DNA of 23,459 nucleotides from Actinomycetes bacterium (GCA_025964635.1 JAOPYP010000810.1:1-23459); one strand, 5' to 3'. Positions 1 through 8,361 are shown, counted from the stretch's first letter. The notes: generated by a model not told the origin, from the letters alone. Program-made: numbers and translations.

Positions 1-2048
1 ACCGCGATCCGGGGCAGATCCGTCCAGGCTTGCACGATCACGTAGCGGGGCTGCCAGGCCGGGCCGAACTGGGCATTGAACCGGAGCAGGTTGTCCAGCT
101 GCAGGGCCAGGATGCCCTTCAGCCGCAGCAGTGCCCGGCGCTGCAGGCGCTGCATGCGCGGCAGATCGGCCTTGGCGGCGAGCAGGCCGGCAAACGGGGA
201 GAAGTTCAGCGAGACGTGCGTGTGTCCCCGGTCGCGGGCCCAGGAGACTGTTTCCGTGATGAGCCAGGCGGTGAGGCCGTTCGGCGCGTCCCGCCGCCGC
301 GGCATGGTGGACAGCGACAGCGACCGGCTCGGCGGGCACACCGCCAGGTGCAGGAAGCCGCTGATCCGGCCCTGCTCGTCGCGCCCGATCACGAAGACGG
401 CGTCGTCGCCGTCCAGGCGGAACAGGCTGTCGAGTTCCATGCTGAAGCCCTTACGGACCCCGCCCCGGAGCCAGGCGTGTTCGACCGCGGCCAGTTCGGC
501 CTGGAGCGCGGGAGGCACGTCCCCGGCCAGCACCACCTCGGCACGGAATCCTCTGCGCTCCAGCCGGTGCACGGCCTGCCTGGCGGCCCGCATGGACCGG
601 CCGTCGAGCGAGAAGCTCTGCGTCTCGATGACCGCCTCGTCACCGTGGTAGAGCGGGTGCAGGTCCCGGTCCCGGTAGGTCTGGAGCAGCCGGTCCGAGG
701 CACCCATGACCGCGGTGCGCCAGCCACGCGCCTCGGCATGGGCCAGGAAGCGATCGACTGACGGGCCCGCCTCGTCCGGAGGCCCGACCGGATCACCGCT
801 GATCAGGGCGACGCCGCGGATGACCCGGTAGGCGATAAGCGTCTGCCCGGTGAGGAACCATTCCTTATCGGAGCGCAGGGCGAACGGGGCCAGGGTGTCC
901 CCGCCCCACGCCCGCACGATGGCCGACGCCTGTTCCCGGCGCCGTACGTCCGGGAACAGGCGCTGCCGCCACGGACGCATCCACACGGTCGCCGCCCAGC
1001 ACACCCCGATCGCGACGATCGACAAGACCGAGATCGGGAACCACTCGGTGAAGTCGCCGGGCAAAAGGTCAATGTCCGACGGCGACTGGCTGCCCATGGC
1101 CCGGAGCGTGTCCTGCACCGCCTCGACGGGATGAAACGGCAGGCCGGCGCTCGTCCGGTACACCCAGAGCGCGGTCACCCCGTAGACCACTGCGAACGCC
1201 AGCGTGCCGGCCAGCCGCAGCAGCGCCGAGGGCCGGGCCCCGGGATCGCCGTGCCGGGCGAAGTCATCCCGGCGGGCGATCAGGGCGATGGCCACCAGCG
1301 CAGCCACGATGGCGGCGGCGTAATTAAGCCCCCGCAGCAGTTGCAGCAGTACCGAGAGGCCGAGCAGCCCGGCCGCCAGGCCCCAGGCGCGCCGGTTGCC
1401 GCGGGCCAGCCCGCGGGAGGTGATCAGCAGCAACACGCCCGCCGGGACCAGGAGGACATGCGCGGCCGGCGACACGACCCGCTCCGCCCCCAGTTCCTGG
1501 GTCAGGTGCGGGACCAGCGCGGACACCAGGTCGATGACCCCGCCCGCGGCGACCAGCCAGGCCAGGAACCTGGGCGTCACGCCACCCGGCCGCCCGCTGC
1601 GGCCGAACAACGCCCCGCCCCCTGCGGCCAGCGCGGCCGCGATGTACACCGACGGCAATCTGGCCGCCGCCCGGAGGGCCTCGCCGGTCGGCACCTGACG
1701 GACAACCACCAGGCAGAACACGTCCACCACGAGCAGCCACACGACAGTTCCCGCGGCCAGGGTCAATCCCGCCGTGAGCCGGTCCTGCCGCATCACCCGC
1801 GCGGCCAGCCCGAGCAGCACCCCTGCGATGGCGAAGACCGCACTGTAGACGACAAGCGGAACGCCATCATGGCCAGGCATCTCATCCAGCGGCAGCGCAT
1901 CAGCCACCCGCGGGCCCGGCCAGTGCGCGACGCCCGCGCGCAGCCAGTACAGCCAGCCAACTGCTACCGCCGTCACCAGCATGACCGCCCCGACGACAAC
2001 GGCCGCCCGGAAGGCCATGCCCACTGATCCGCGCAGATGCTTATCCAT
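1..2048 (-). CDS. MprF/LysX-like aminoacyl-phosphatidylglycerol synthase (DUF2156), 3' end cut by window
   Basis: An open minus-strand frame runs from ATG at 2048 past base 1, giving 682 visible residues. Residues 1 to about 340 hold seven or more hydrophobic helices with short loops, the flippase-like half of MprF-type proteins. From about residue 365 the soluble DUF2156 (dual GNAT-fold) domain follows, with typical stretches GGDTLAPFAL (near 382), SGDPVGPPDE, and SLNFSPFAGLL towards the end. Family members transfer an amino acid from aminoacyl-tRNA to phosphatidylglycerol or a related lipid, which lowers membrane negative charge and raises resistance to cationic peptides. The amino acid cannot be read from sequence. 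The start lies inside the end of the upstream esterase gene (8-bp overlap), so translation is probably coupled. Little of the C-terminus seems to be missing, because the family usually ends shortly after the last visible block, RYVIVQAWTDLPR. Confidence 0.88.
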   Translation of the reverse strand, partial: MDKHLRGSVGMAFRAAVVVGAVMLVTAVAVGWLYWLRAGVAHWPGPRVADALPLDEMPGHDGVPLVVYSAVFAIAGVLLGLAARVMRQDRLTAGLTLAAGTVVWLLVVDVFCLVVVRQVPTGEALRAAARLPSVYIAAALAAGGGALFGRSGRPGGVTPRFLAWLVAAGGVIDLVSALVPHLTQELGAERVVSPAAHVLLVPAGVLLLITSRGLARGNRRAWGLAAGLLGLSVLLQLLRGLNYAAAIVAALVAIALIARRDDFARHGDPGARPSALLRLAGTLAFAVVYGVTALWVYRTSAGLPFHPVEAVQDTLRAMGSQSPSDIDLLPGDFTEWFPISVLSIVAIGVCWAATVWMRPWRQRLFPDVRRREQASAIVRAWGGDTLAPFALRSDKEWFLTGQTLIAYRVIRGVALISGDPVGPPDEAGPSVDRFLAHAEARGWRTAVMGASDRLLQTYRDRDLHPLYHGDEAVIETQSFSLDGRSMRAARQAVHRLERRGFRAEVVLAGDVPPALQAELAAVEHAWLRGGVRKGFSMELDSLFRLDGDDAVFVIGRDEQGRISGFLHLAVCPPSRSLSLSTMPRRRDAPNGLTAWLITETVSWARDRGHTHVSLNFSPFAGLLAAKADLPRMQRLQRRALLRLKGILALQLDNLLRFNAQFGPAWQPRYVIVQAWTDLPRIA

Positions 2049-3066
2049 GAGTCAGGTGATCCGATGCTGTGATGAGTGCCTGCGGCATGAACCCACGCCA
2101 CAGCTGCCAGTTGTGTCTCCCCGGCGCGAGGAAGAAATGGTGCGCCACACCCAGCGTGGCCAGCTGCGCGGCGAACGCGCGGTTCTGCGGCGCCAGGGAG
2201 TCGCTGGCGCCGCTGTAGAACCAGATATAGGTGTGATCCGCGCGGGCCTGCGGAGCTACCGCGGTTATCCACGCCGAGGGACTGTTGTAGCTGCGCACGG
2301 CCGGGCTGCGGCCGAAGATGGCCGGGATCCTGTCCGCCCGCACGTAGCCGGACCAGCTTTCCAGCAGGCCGAACTGGCCGGGATGGTGCAGCCCGATGTT
2401 GAGGGCTCCGTAACCGCCTGCTGACAGGCCACCAATACCGCGCGCCGCCCCGTTCCGTATCGTCCGGTAACGCGCGTCGATCGCGTTGACCAGGTCGTGC
2501 GCGACGAAGGTCTCCCAGCCACTTCCGCCGCGGACCCCGTTGGCCCATTCCGTGTTGCCCAGCCCCAGCGACGACCGGGTACCCGTGGGCAGCACCAGGA
2601 TCATCGGCTTCATCCGGCCGGCCGCGACGAGTGCCGCCTCGGCCGCGCTGACCTGGCCGACGTTGAGGTACTGCGCGGGCAGGCCGGGGAATCCGTGCAG
2701 GAGGTACAGGACCGGGTAGCGCCGCCCGGGATGACTCGCATACCCAGGCGGCAAGACAACGGTCACGGGGTCGGCGTAGCGGCCGAGCGCGGGGCTGGGC
2801 ACCGTGATGTTCTGCACCGCCGGGGCAACCACGGGCACCTGCCGCGGCCCCCCCGGGCCGCGGACCACGACGCTGTGCGGCACGCTGGGGGGCGGGAAGC
2901 CCCGGTAGAGCCAGAACGTGGACACGTAGCGAACGGTCCCCAGCGCGCCTACGACCGTCAGGGCTACGAAGATCGCGGCCACCAGGAGCAGGGCAATCCG
3001 GCGCCCGCGGGCACGCACGACCCGGCCACTCGCGACGCTCCCGGGCGATCCCCCGCTTACGGTCAC
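2041..3066 (-). CDS. Membrane-anchored alpha/beta-hydrolase esterase (esterase D / antigen 85-like)
   Basis: This 341-residue protein starts at GTG 3066, chosen because GGAGGGAAGGGG lies just upstream; a TTG at 3102 would add 12 residues. One transmembrane helix lies at about residues 23-45, after an Arg-rich cytoplasmic stretch, so the catalytic domain should be extracytoplasmic. The nucleophile elbow is GGLSAGG (Ser about 215), with a likely acid near Asp289 and a catalytic His about 318 in GRHNWQLW, the usual order for the esterase D/Ag85 superfamily. The stop overlaps the start of the MprF-like gene by 8 bp. In other bacteria aminoacyl-lipid synthases are paired with hydrolases that remove the amino acid (AhyD in Enterococcus, AlpE in Corynebacterium), so I infer a similar lipid aminoacyl-esterase role. 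A mycolyltransferase-like or general esterase role is the alternative. Confidence 0.85.
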   Translation of the reverse strand: MTVSGGSPGSVASGRVVRARGRRIALLLVAAIFVALTVVGALGTVRYVSTFWLYRGFPPPSVPHSVVVRGPGGPRQVPVVAPAVQNITVPSPALGRYADPVTVVLPPGYASHPGRRYPVLYLLHGFPGLPAQYLNVGQVSAAEAALVAAGRMKPMILVLPTGTRSSLGLGNTEWANGVRGGSGWETFVAHDLVNAIDARYRTIRNGAARGIGGLSAGGYGALNIGLHHPGQFGLLESWSGYVRADRIPAIFGRSPAVRSYNSPSAWITAVAPQARADHTYIWFYSGASDSLAPQNRAFAAQLATLGVAHHFFLAPGRHNWQLWRGFMPQALITASDHLTHG

Positions 3067-3332
3067 CGTGCCCCTTCCCTCCAGCCAGACGGTCAGTACC
3101 AACCCATAGTGCGGCGGGCGAGATGTAAGGATGATGAGAGCTCACCCGCACCGGCGGATCACCGCGACCGGGGCACCTGACGGCCACCGCCCGGACCCGG
3201 TCCATAGGCCAGCCTGGGCTGGGCCAGTACAGTAAGGGCTGGCCGGGTCCGCCCCCTGGTGCGCGTGCCCGGCCGTTCCGGGGCTTGGGCACCCGGCGGG
3301 CACAGTGATCCTGCGCGGCGAAAGAGGTGGGT

Positions 3333-3824
3333 GTGGAGCCAGAGCCGGGCCCCCAGCGGCGGCCACTGACACGCCAGGACAGTCACGCAGCGGAGCAGAT
3401 GGTGGAGCGGGCGGCGGAACTGGCCCGCGATTCGCATGCCCGGACACGCCATGCCGCGGTGCTGGTGAGAGACGGCAGCCTGCTGGCCTGGGGAACGAAC
3501 GGCGTGCCCTTTCCCGGGGAAGACCATTGCTACTGCAAGTTCGGGGAACGTGGCGATCATGACCAGTGCCGCACGCACGCAGAGCAGCGGGCGATCACGC
3601 TGGCCCGTGAGGGAGACGGCTGGCGGGGACTGCAAGGATCGAAGTTGATCTATGTGCGACTGGGGGCGGACGACTCTGTCCGGCTGGAGGATCCTCATTT
3701 CTGCGCCCGCTGCAGCCGCATGGCGCTCTCCCTGGGGGTCGCGGAATGGATCTTCGCTCTGTCGGATGGCCTGGCCAGCTACTCCTCGGCCGACTACGAC
3801 AAGATCGCCCAGCTGAGTTGGTAG
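3333..3824 (+). CDS. Cytidine/deoxycytidylate deaminase-fold zinc protein
   Basis: A 163-residue soluble protein. The zinc-dependent deaminase signature is clear: His82-Ala-Glu84 (THAEQRAI), with Glu84 as proton shuttle, and the second half of the site in HFCARCSRMAL (Cys124 and Cys127). An additional Cys/His-rich stretch, DHCYCKF to DQCR (residues about 64-80), precedes the HAE motif, where dCMP deaminases of the ComEB/T4 type bind a second zinc. This favours a dCMP-deaminase-like or nucleoside-modifying activity, but the substrate is not readable. GTG at 3333 is chosen because AGAGG ends 5 nt before it; GTG 3327 overlaps that Shine-Dalgarno sequence. The stop lies 28 bp before the EthA-like gene, so the two are probably cotranscribed. 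This would be an unusual pairing, with no obvious shared pathway. Confidence 0.8.
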   Translation: MEPEPGPQRRPLTRQDSHAAEQMVERAAELARDSHARTRHAAVLVRDGSLLAWGTNGVPFPGEDHCYCKFGERGDHDQCRTHAEQRAITLAREGDGWRGLQGSKLIYVRLGADDSVRLEDPHFCARCSRMALSLGVAEWIFALSDGLASYSSADYDKIAQLSW

Positions 3825-3852
3825 CGAGCGGCTAACCGCGGCAGGGAGCACG

Positions 3853-5355
3853 ATGGGCACGGCACCCGCGCAGGACCCGGCCACGCCGGAGCATGTGGAC
3901 GTACTGATCGTGGGGGCCGGCCTGTCCGGAATCGGGGCCGCCTGTCATCTGCAGACGGAGGCTCCCGGCACGTCGTATGCGATCCTCGAGGCGCGCGGGG
4001 CGAGCGGCGGGACGTGGGACCTGTTCAGGTACCCAGGGGTGCGGTCGGACTCCGACATGTACACCCTCGGTTTTCCCTTCCGTCCGTGGACGGAGCCCAG
4101 GTCGATCGTGGGCGGTGCGGAGATTCTGCGCTACCTCCGCGAGACGGCGGCGGCGTACGGCGTCGATCGCCAGATCACTTATCACGTCCGCGTCGTGCGG
4201 GCCGAGTGGTCCAGCCCGGACGCCCGCTGGACGGTGACGGTCGAGCACACCGGGTCGGGGGCGCGGACCAGGCGTACCTGCGGCTTCCTGTTCCTGTGCT
4301 CCGGCTACTACCGATACGACCGGGGATACACGCCCGCCTGGCCCGGCCAGGACAACTTCGCCGGCGTGGTCGTGCATCCCCAGCACTGGCCGGAGGGCCT
4401 CGACGTCACCGGTAAGCGGGTCGTGGTCATCGGCAGCGGCGCGACCGCCGTCACGATCGTCCCGGCACTCGCCGGGGCGGCCGCCCAGGTGACCATGCTG
4501 CAGCGCTCGCCCTCGTTCGTCCTGGCCCTGCCCGCCCGGGACCCCCTCGCTGATCTGCTTCGGAAGGTACTGCCCGAGCGCCAGGCGTACGCGGCCGTGC
4601 GCTGGAAGAACGCGCGGATAGCGACGGCGCTGTACGTCCTGTGCCGCAAGTACCCGGAACGGGCGCGCGCGGTGCTGCGCAAGGGGGTCCTCAAGCGGCT
4701 GCCGGCCGGCTACGACATTGACACCCACTTCACCCCGGCCTACCAGCCCTGGGACCAGCGCATGTGCCTGGTGCCCGACGGTGACTTCTTCGCGGCCATC
4801 CGGTCCGGACGGGCCAGCATCGCGACCGACCAGATCGAGGCGTTCACCCGGGGCGGCCTGCGGCTACATTCCGGCGCGCAGCTTGATGCCGACGTCGTCA
4901 TCACCGCCACCGGGCTGAACCTGCTTCCCCTGGGGGGTATCGACCTGACTGTCGACGGCCAGCCGGTGATCATCCGGGAGCACGTCGCCTACAAGGGCAT
5001 GATGCTGGAGGCCGTGCCCAACATGGCGTTCGCGATCGGCTACACCAACGCCTCCTGGACGCTCAAAGTCGACCTGGTCGCCTCCTACGTGGCCCGCATC
5101 CTGCATTTCATGAAGGAGAACGGGCATGCGACCGTCACCCCCCGGCGGCCGGCCGGGCCGATGGGCACCTCGCCGTTCATCGACATGACGTCCGGCTACT
5201 TCGAGCGGGCGCGGGCCTCTTTGCCGCTGCAGGGTGACCGGGCGCCCTGGCGGCTGCAGCAGCACTACTTCAAGGACGCGGGGCTGTTCCGGGGGCCGGT
5301 GGATGAGAAGGAACTGGAGTTCCGGCCGGCATCGATCCCGTCCGGCAGCGGATAG
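3853..5355 (+). CDS. ethA: EthA-like flavin-containing Baeyer-Villiger monooxygenase
   Basis: A 500-residue FAD- and NADPH-dependent monooxygenase. The FAD Rossmann motif GAGLSG is at 21-26, followed by GGTWDLFRYPGVRSDSD. The Baeyer-Villiger fingerprint FxGxxxHxxxWP is exact (F169, G171, H175, W179, P180), and the NADPH-binding GSGATA is at 194-199. From recalled family sequences it resembles Mycobacterium tuberculosis EthA along its whole length (489 residues there), including YKGMML and YTNASWTLK. EthA inserts oxygen into ketones and S-oxidises thioamides such as ethionamide; the natural substrate is uncertain. The start ATG has AGGGAG 6 nt upstream. No TetR-type regulator like EthR lies beside it, unlike in mycobacteria; the neighbour is the deaminase 28 bp upstream. 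The symbol indicates homology, not proven orthology. Confidence 0.93.
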   Translation: MGTAPAQDPATPEHVDVLIVGAGLSGIGAACHLQTEAPGTSYAILEARGASGGTWDLFRYPGVRSDSDMYTLGFPFRPWTEPRSIVGGAEILRYLRETAAAYGVDRQITYHVRVVRAEWSSPDARWTVTVEHTGSGARTRRTCGFLFLCSGYYRYDRGYTPAWPGQDNFAGVVVHPQHWPEGLDVTGKRVVVIGSGATAVTIVPALAGAAAQVTMLQRSPSFVLALPARDPLADLLRKVLPERQAYAAVRWKNARIATALYVLCRKYPERARAVLRKGVLKRLPAGYDIDTHFTPAYQPWDQRMCLVPDGDFFAAIRSGRASIATDQIEAFTRGGLRLHSGAQLDADVVITATGLNLLPLGGIDLTVDGQPVIIREHVAYKGMMLEAVPNMAFAIGYTNASWTLKVDLVASYVARILHFMKENGHATVTPRRPAGPMGTSPFIDMTSGYFERARASLPLQGDRAPWRLQQHYFKDAGLFRGPVDEKELEFRPASIPSGSG

Positions 5356-5380
5356 CGCTGTACAGGCGCCTCACCCGCGG

Positions 5381-6085
5381 TTACGAGGATGTGTCGCGCG
5401 GACGGTCGGGCCGCACGCCCGGCCGTGAGTCGACGCCATCGAGTACCCGGTCCCAGAGGACGTGGAACCGGAACGCGATCCAGCCGGGCCAGCCGGCGTG
5501 GGGTCCGCGCGGGTGCGGCCGGGTCGGCGCCCGGGCGAGCGCGGCGCGGTAGCCGAGGGCCAGCTGTTCGCACTCCCGGGCCGTCAGCCGCTCCTGCATC
5601 CAGGCGATCAGCGCCTGCTCGGCGGCCCGGTATTCATCCAGGCACTGTTCTATCCACCTCTCCACGGTCCCGGGCTCGCGGGCGGCGATGACGCCGTTGC
5701 CGGTGAGGTGGCATTCGAGGACGCGGAGAGCCCACCCGGTCTCCCGGGCCTCGGCCCGGCAGCGCTGGAGAAGCTGCCGGTTCTCGCCGAGCCGCCGGCC
5801 AGCGGCCGGGTAAACGGCCCGCTGCATGGCGGCGAGATGACCACTCAGCCGCGCCACCGCTCGGTAACCCCAGACCGGCGCAGCGTCGCTCCTGCTTCCC
5901 ACCGCTCCCTCGTAGGTAGCCGCGACGAGCGCGCCGATAGGACCGTTAGTGCTGGCCAATGATCCATCGGGCTGATCGCCGTCCCGGGGCTCCGGGACGG
6001 CCAGGTGATCGGCTGCCTTCCCGGTGCCGGGCTGGTCACCGCCTCCGGCGGGCCGCCCGGGCCTGGACCCCCTGTTCATGGCCAC
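5381..6085 (-). CDS. Putative hemerythrin-like helical protein
   Basis: A 234-residue soluble protein from GTG 6085, chosen because GGAAGGGG lies just upstream; ATG 6079 is two codons further in. The first 65 residues are Pro/Gly-rich and probably disordered. Residues about 72-185 are predicted to be helical, with His83, a VYP at 91-93, the pattern RVLECHLTG (His126), and amphipathic helices around 141-182. This resembles HHE/hemerythrin-like proteins of actinomycetes, which bind a di-iron or other metal centre, but I cannot identify a full five-His/two-acid ligand set. The C-terminal stretch TRPHPRGPHAGWPG recurs in my recollection of such proteins. It converges on the EthA-like gene, 25 bp apart. 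Function unknown; the family assignment is moderate. Confidence 0.6.
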   Translation of the reverse strand: MAMNRGSRPGRPAGGGDQPGTGKAADHLAVPEPRDGDQPDGSLASTNGPIGALVAATYEGAVGSRSDAAPVWGYRAVARLSGHLAAMQRAVYPAAGRRLGENRQLLQRCRAEARETGWALRVLECHLTGNGVIAAREPGTVERWIEQCLDEYRAAEQALIAWMQERLTARECEQLALGYRAALARAPTRPHPRGPHAGWPGWIAFRFHVLWDRVLDGVDSRPGVRPDRPRDTSS

Positions 6086-6449
6086 GGCGATCCCCTTCCG
6101 CCTGGAAGTGCGGGACACGCGGGCCGCTGCTGCGGCGGGCGCGTACTGCGAACGTAGGCAGGGCCGCCCCGGCGCCGCGTCCCCCGCCCGGGGGAAGGCC
6201 CGGGGGGTTCTGGCCCCGTGCTGCCGGGCCAGGGCGGGTCCGGGTGGTAGCAGCCGTCCTGGCCCTGCGGGCCGGGTAATCCTCATCCGTACCGGGTGAT
6301 GCAGCGCTGGGCCCGGTCCGCGACCGTGGCATCATGCCCCGTCTGGCGGACAATGACCCGTTTCCCAGGGGTGCCTGCTGACCGGGGTCCTGGCTGCGGC
6401 GTCCGCCCACTCGTCCGTCCAGCCGACCGCCGAGACGTTCAGCGGGTTC
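6086..6449. other. Intergenic region between divergent genes
   Basis: These 364 bp separate the minus-strand hemerythrin-like gene from the plus-strand DUF1622 gene. They are GC-rich, with short C/G-run inverted repeats around 6180-6230, and I could not pick out a convincing -35/-10 pair. Open frames exist on both strands but look like composition artefacts. Both neighbours must be driven from here or from unseen elements. Confidence 0.4.
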
Positions 6450-6848
6450 ATGGATCACGTGGCCCAGGGATTCGAGGCGCTGGGCGCGGCGGTCCTGGTC
6501 GTCGGCATCCTGTGGTCCTTCGTGCTGGCCGCGGTGGCGTGGCGCCGGTCAGGCCATGCGGCCAGGGGGTATGTGGCGCTGCGGGCGGCGTTCGGCGGGA
6601 CGCTGCTGCTCGGGCTGGAAGTCCTGGTGGCGGCCGACCTGGTCCGGACGGTCGCCGTCGCCCCGACCCTCGATAACGTCCTCGTCCTCGGGCTGATCGT
6701 GCTGATCAGGACGGTCCTGAGCTTCTCGCTGGAGACCGAGATCGAGGGTGTCGCGCCGTGGCGGCGAGCGCAGATGAGCGGGGTGGGGGGCATCCGCCAG
6801 GCCACGTCCACCGCGCTGAGGCCGCGCCCCGGCCCGTCCCCTGATTGA
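6450..6848 (+). CDS. DUF1622 family integral membrane protein
   Basis: A 132-residue membrane protein with three hydrophobic helices at about 8-30, 48-69 and 75-95. The diagnostic DUF1622 stretch is present: LLLGLEVLVAADLVRTV, then PTLDNVLVLGLIVLIRT, then SFSLETEIEG. The biochemical role of the family is unknown. The ATG at 6450 has no good Shine-Dalgarno sequence. The frame stays open upstream to the stop at 6354 with no ATG, GTG or TTG, but has CTG codons at 6375 and 6378 next to CAGGGG, so a rare CTG start adding about 25 residues is possible. The YihY-like gene follows on the same strand about 100 bp downstream. Confidence 0.82.
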   Translation: MDHVAQGFEALGAAVLVVGILWSFVLAAVAWRRSGHAARGYVALRAAFGGTLLLGLEVLVAADLVRTVAVAPTLDNVLVLGLIVLIRTVLSFSLETEIEGVAPWRRAQMSGVGGIRQATSTALRPRPGPSPD

Positions 6849-6945
6849 CATACAGCCAAACGATCAGCAGGTGGGGCTGACCGGCCCGGCAGTTTGGCCA
6901 GGCCAGCCGGGGGCAGTTGCTGCCCGTCGGAAGCGGGTGGTCGCG

Positions 6946-8076
6946 GTGAATCCAGTCGAGCGGGTGATCCGCAGGATAGACGCGACCCAGCAGCGCTTCA
7001 CGCCGACGGCCTTCGTGTTCGCGGTGTTCAAGAAGTACGGCGACGACAACGGCGGCGTCCTGGTCGCGAACCTCGCGTACTCCAGCTTCATCGCGCTGTT
7101 CCCCCTGCTGCTGGTCCTGGTGACCGTGCTGGGGCTGGCCGCCTCGATCGACGCGTCCTTCCGTCAGACCGTCATCGACGGCGTGGCCAGCCAGGTCCCG
7201 CAGATCGGCACCCAGCTGACCGAGAACGTGCATGAGCTCCGCCGGTCCAGCGTCATCGGGCTGGTCGTGGGCATGGTCGGCCTGGTCTGGGGCGCCTCGG
7301 GGCTGGCCCAGGCCGGCCTGTTCACGATGGAGCAGGTGTGGAACCTGCCCGGTCCCGCCCGGCCCGGGTACTTCCAGCGGCTTGGCCGGGCCATGGAGTT
7401 CATCGGCGTGCTCGGCGTGGGTGTCGTTCTCACCACCCTGCTGGCCGCCCTCAACACGTACGGCCAGAAGGCCGTGATCTTCGTCGTCCTGGCCGAGGTG
7501 GCCGCCGCCCTGGTCAACGTGGGCATGTACCTCATTTCCTTCCGCGTGCTCACCCCCAAGGGCATCCCGGCCCAGAGGCTGATACCGGGGGCGGTGGCGG
7601 GCGGGATCGCCTGGACCGTGCTCCAGATCGTCGGCACCTACCTGGTCCACCACTTCCTGCACAGCAACTCCGTCTACGGCTACTTCGCGACCGTGCTCGG
7701 CCTGGTGGCCTACATCAACGTGGCCGTGCAGATCACCGTGTACGCGGCCGAGATCAATGTGGTACTGGCCCGGCGGCTCTGGCCGCGCTCCATCGTCCAG
7801 CCGCCGCTCACCGAGGCTGACCGGGCCAGCATGGCGCTGCAGGCGCTGCAGAACCAGCGGCGCGAGGAACAGCACATCGAGGTGTCCTTCGACGACCGGC
7901 CGCCGGGCGACCCGGTGCCGGACAGCACCCCCCAGACGCCCGCGGAGGTCGCCCCGCCCGCGCCAGCGCAGGTACCGGAACCAGCCGCACCAGCCGCGGA
8001 GCAGAACGGCAGCCCCCCTGGTCCAGAGGGTCCTGAGGCCGCAGCACCGGCCCGCTCTATCCGGCCAGCGGATTAA
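6946..8076 (+). CDS. YihY/BrkB family inner-membrane protein
   Basis: A protein of about 376 residues with six hydrophobic segments and the conserved YihY/BrkB landmarks: LAYSSFIALFPLLL near the N-terminus, VGLVWGASGL, then PGAVAGGIAWTVLQ and VYGYFATVLGLVAYINVAVQITVYAAEIN. Some members were annotated as ribonuclease BN or serum-resistance proteins, but the family is better regarded as uncharacterised membrane proteins, perhaps transport-related. The last 80 or so residues form a Pro/Ala/Glu-rich cytoplasmic tail without predicted structure. The start is uncertain: GTG 6946 has GGGTGG 5 nt upstream and is preferred; GTG 6937 and GTG 6871 are in frame but have poorer ribosome-binding sites. Confidence 0.88.
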   Translation: MNPVERVIRRIDATQQRFTPTAFVFAVFKKYGDDNGGVLVANLAYSSFIALFPLLLVLVTVLGLAASIDASFRQTVIDGVASQVPQIGTQLTENVHELRRSSVIGLVVGMVGLVWGASGLAQAGLFTMEQVWNLPGPARPGYFQRLGRAMEFIGVLGVGVVLTTLLAALNTYGQKAVIFVVLAEVAAALVNVGMYLISFRVLTPKGIPAQRLIPGAVAGGIAWTVLQIVGTYLVHHFLHSNSVYGYFATVLGLVAYINVAVQITVYAAEINVVLARRLWPRSIVQPPLTEADRASMALQALQNQRREEQHIEVSFDDRPPGDPVPDSTPQTPAEVAPPAPAQVPEPAAPAAEQNGSPPGPEGPEAAAPARSIRPAD

Positions 8077-8088
8077 TTAAGCGCATTT

Positions 8089-8141
8089 CCGGTGCTGAAT
8101 GCGGGCGAGTTTCCCGAATAGTGAGCGTTATTCAGAACCGG
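8089..8141 (+). terminator. 12-bp inverted repeat downstream of yihY-like gene (terminator or RNA structure)
   Basis: CCGGTGCTGAAT (8089-8100) pairs with ATTCAGAACCGG (8130-8141) with one mismatch across a 29-nt loop; inside the loop GAATA and TATTC form a smaller 5-bp repeat. It lies just after the stop codon and a TTAATTAA island (8073-8080 region). No U-tract follows, as is common for actinobacterial terminators. It could instead be an operator or part of a leader for the downstream gene. Confidence 0.5.
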
Positions 8142-8191
8142 CGAGCGAGCCTGGGCCGTCACACCCGGGCGAGCGGCCGGTGCCGGTGGTC

Positions 8192-8214
8192 CTGAATTAC
8201 GCGAGCTTCTGAAT
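8192..8214 (+). repeat. Direct repeat CTGAATNA, two copies 17 bp apart
   Basis: CTGAATTA begins at 8192 and CTGAATAA at 8209. The same CTGAAT core occurs at 8095 and, inverted, at 8130-8135, all within the intergenic region before the beta-helix gene. Several copies in a short AT-richer stretch suggest protein binding sites. This is inference from spacing only. Confidence 0.35.
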
Positions 8215-8291
8215 AAGACGCAGTGATCCAGGAGTTTGCCGGGCGATCTGCCTGCGCATACTCCTGCGTGATGCCATCTACGGGGGAGCGG

Positions 8292-8297
8292 GATAAT
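8292..8297 (+). promoter_or_regulatory. Putative -10 box (GATAAT) for the beta-helix gene
   Basis: GATAAT matches the -10 consensus at five of six positions and stands out in this GC-rich sequence. No clear -35 lies 17 bp upstream. If used, transcription would begin near 8304, after the GTG at 8299, which supports translation from GTG 8362 instead. Confidence 0.4.
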
Positions 8298-8361
8298 CGT
8301 GTTCAGTATCGTCGCACGCGTGCGCTCGCAGTGCCGGACAATTGTCCGTAAGGGCCATTTC

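Noticed and set aside
30..2027. Long plus-strand open frames (30-761, 1131-2027)
   Set aside because: Gln/Arg/Pro/Gly-rich translations without family resemblance, lying antisense to the MprF-like gene whose frame is continuous and has clear DUF2156 motifs.
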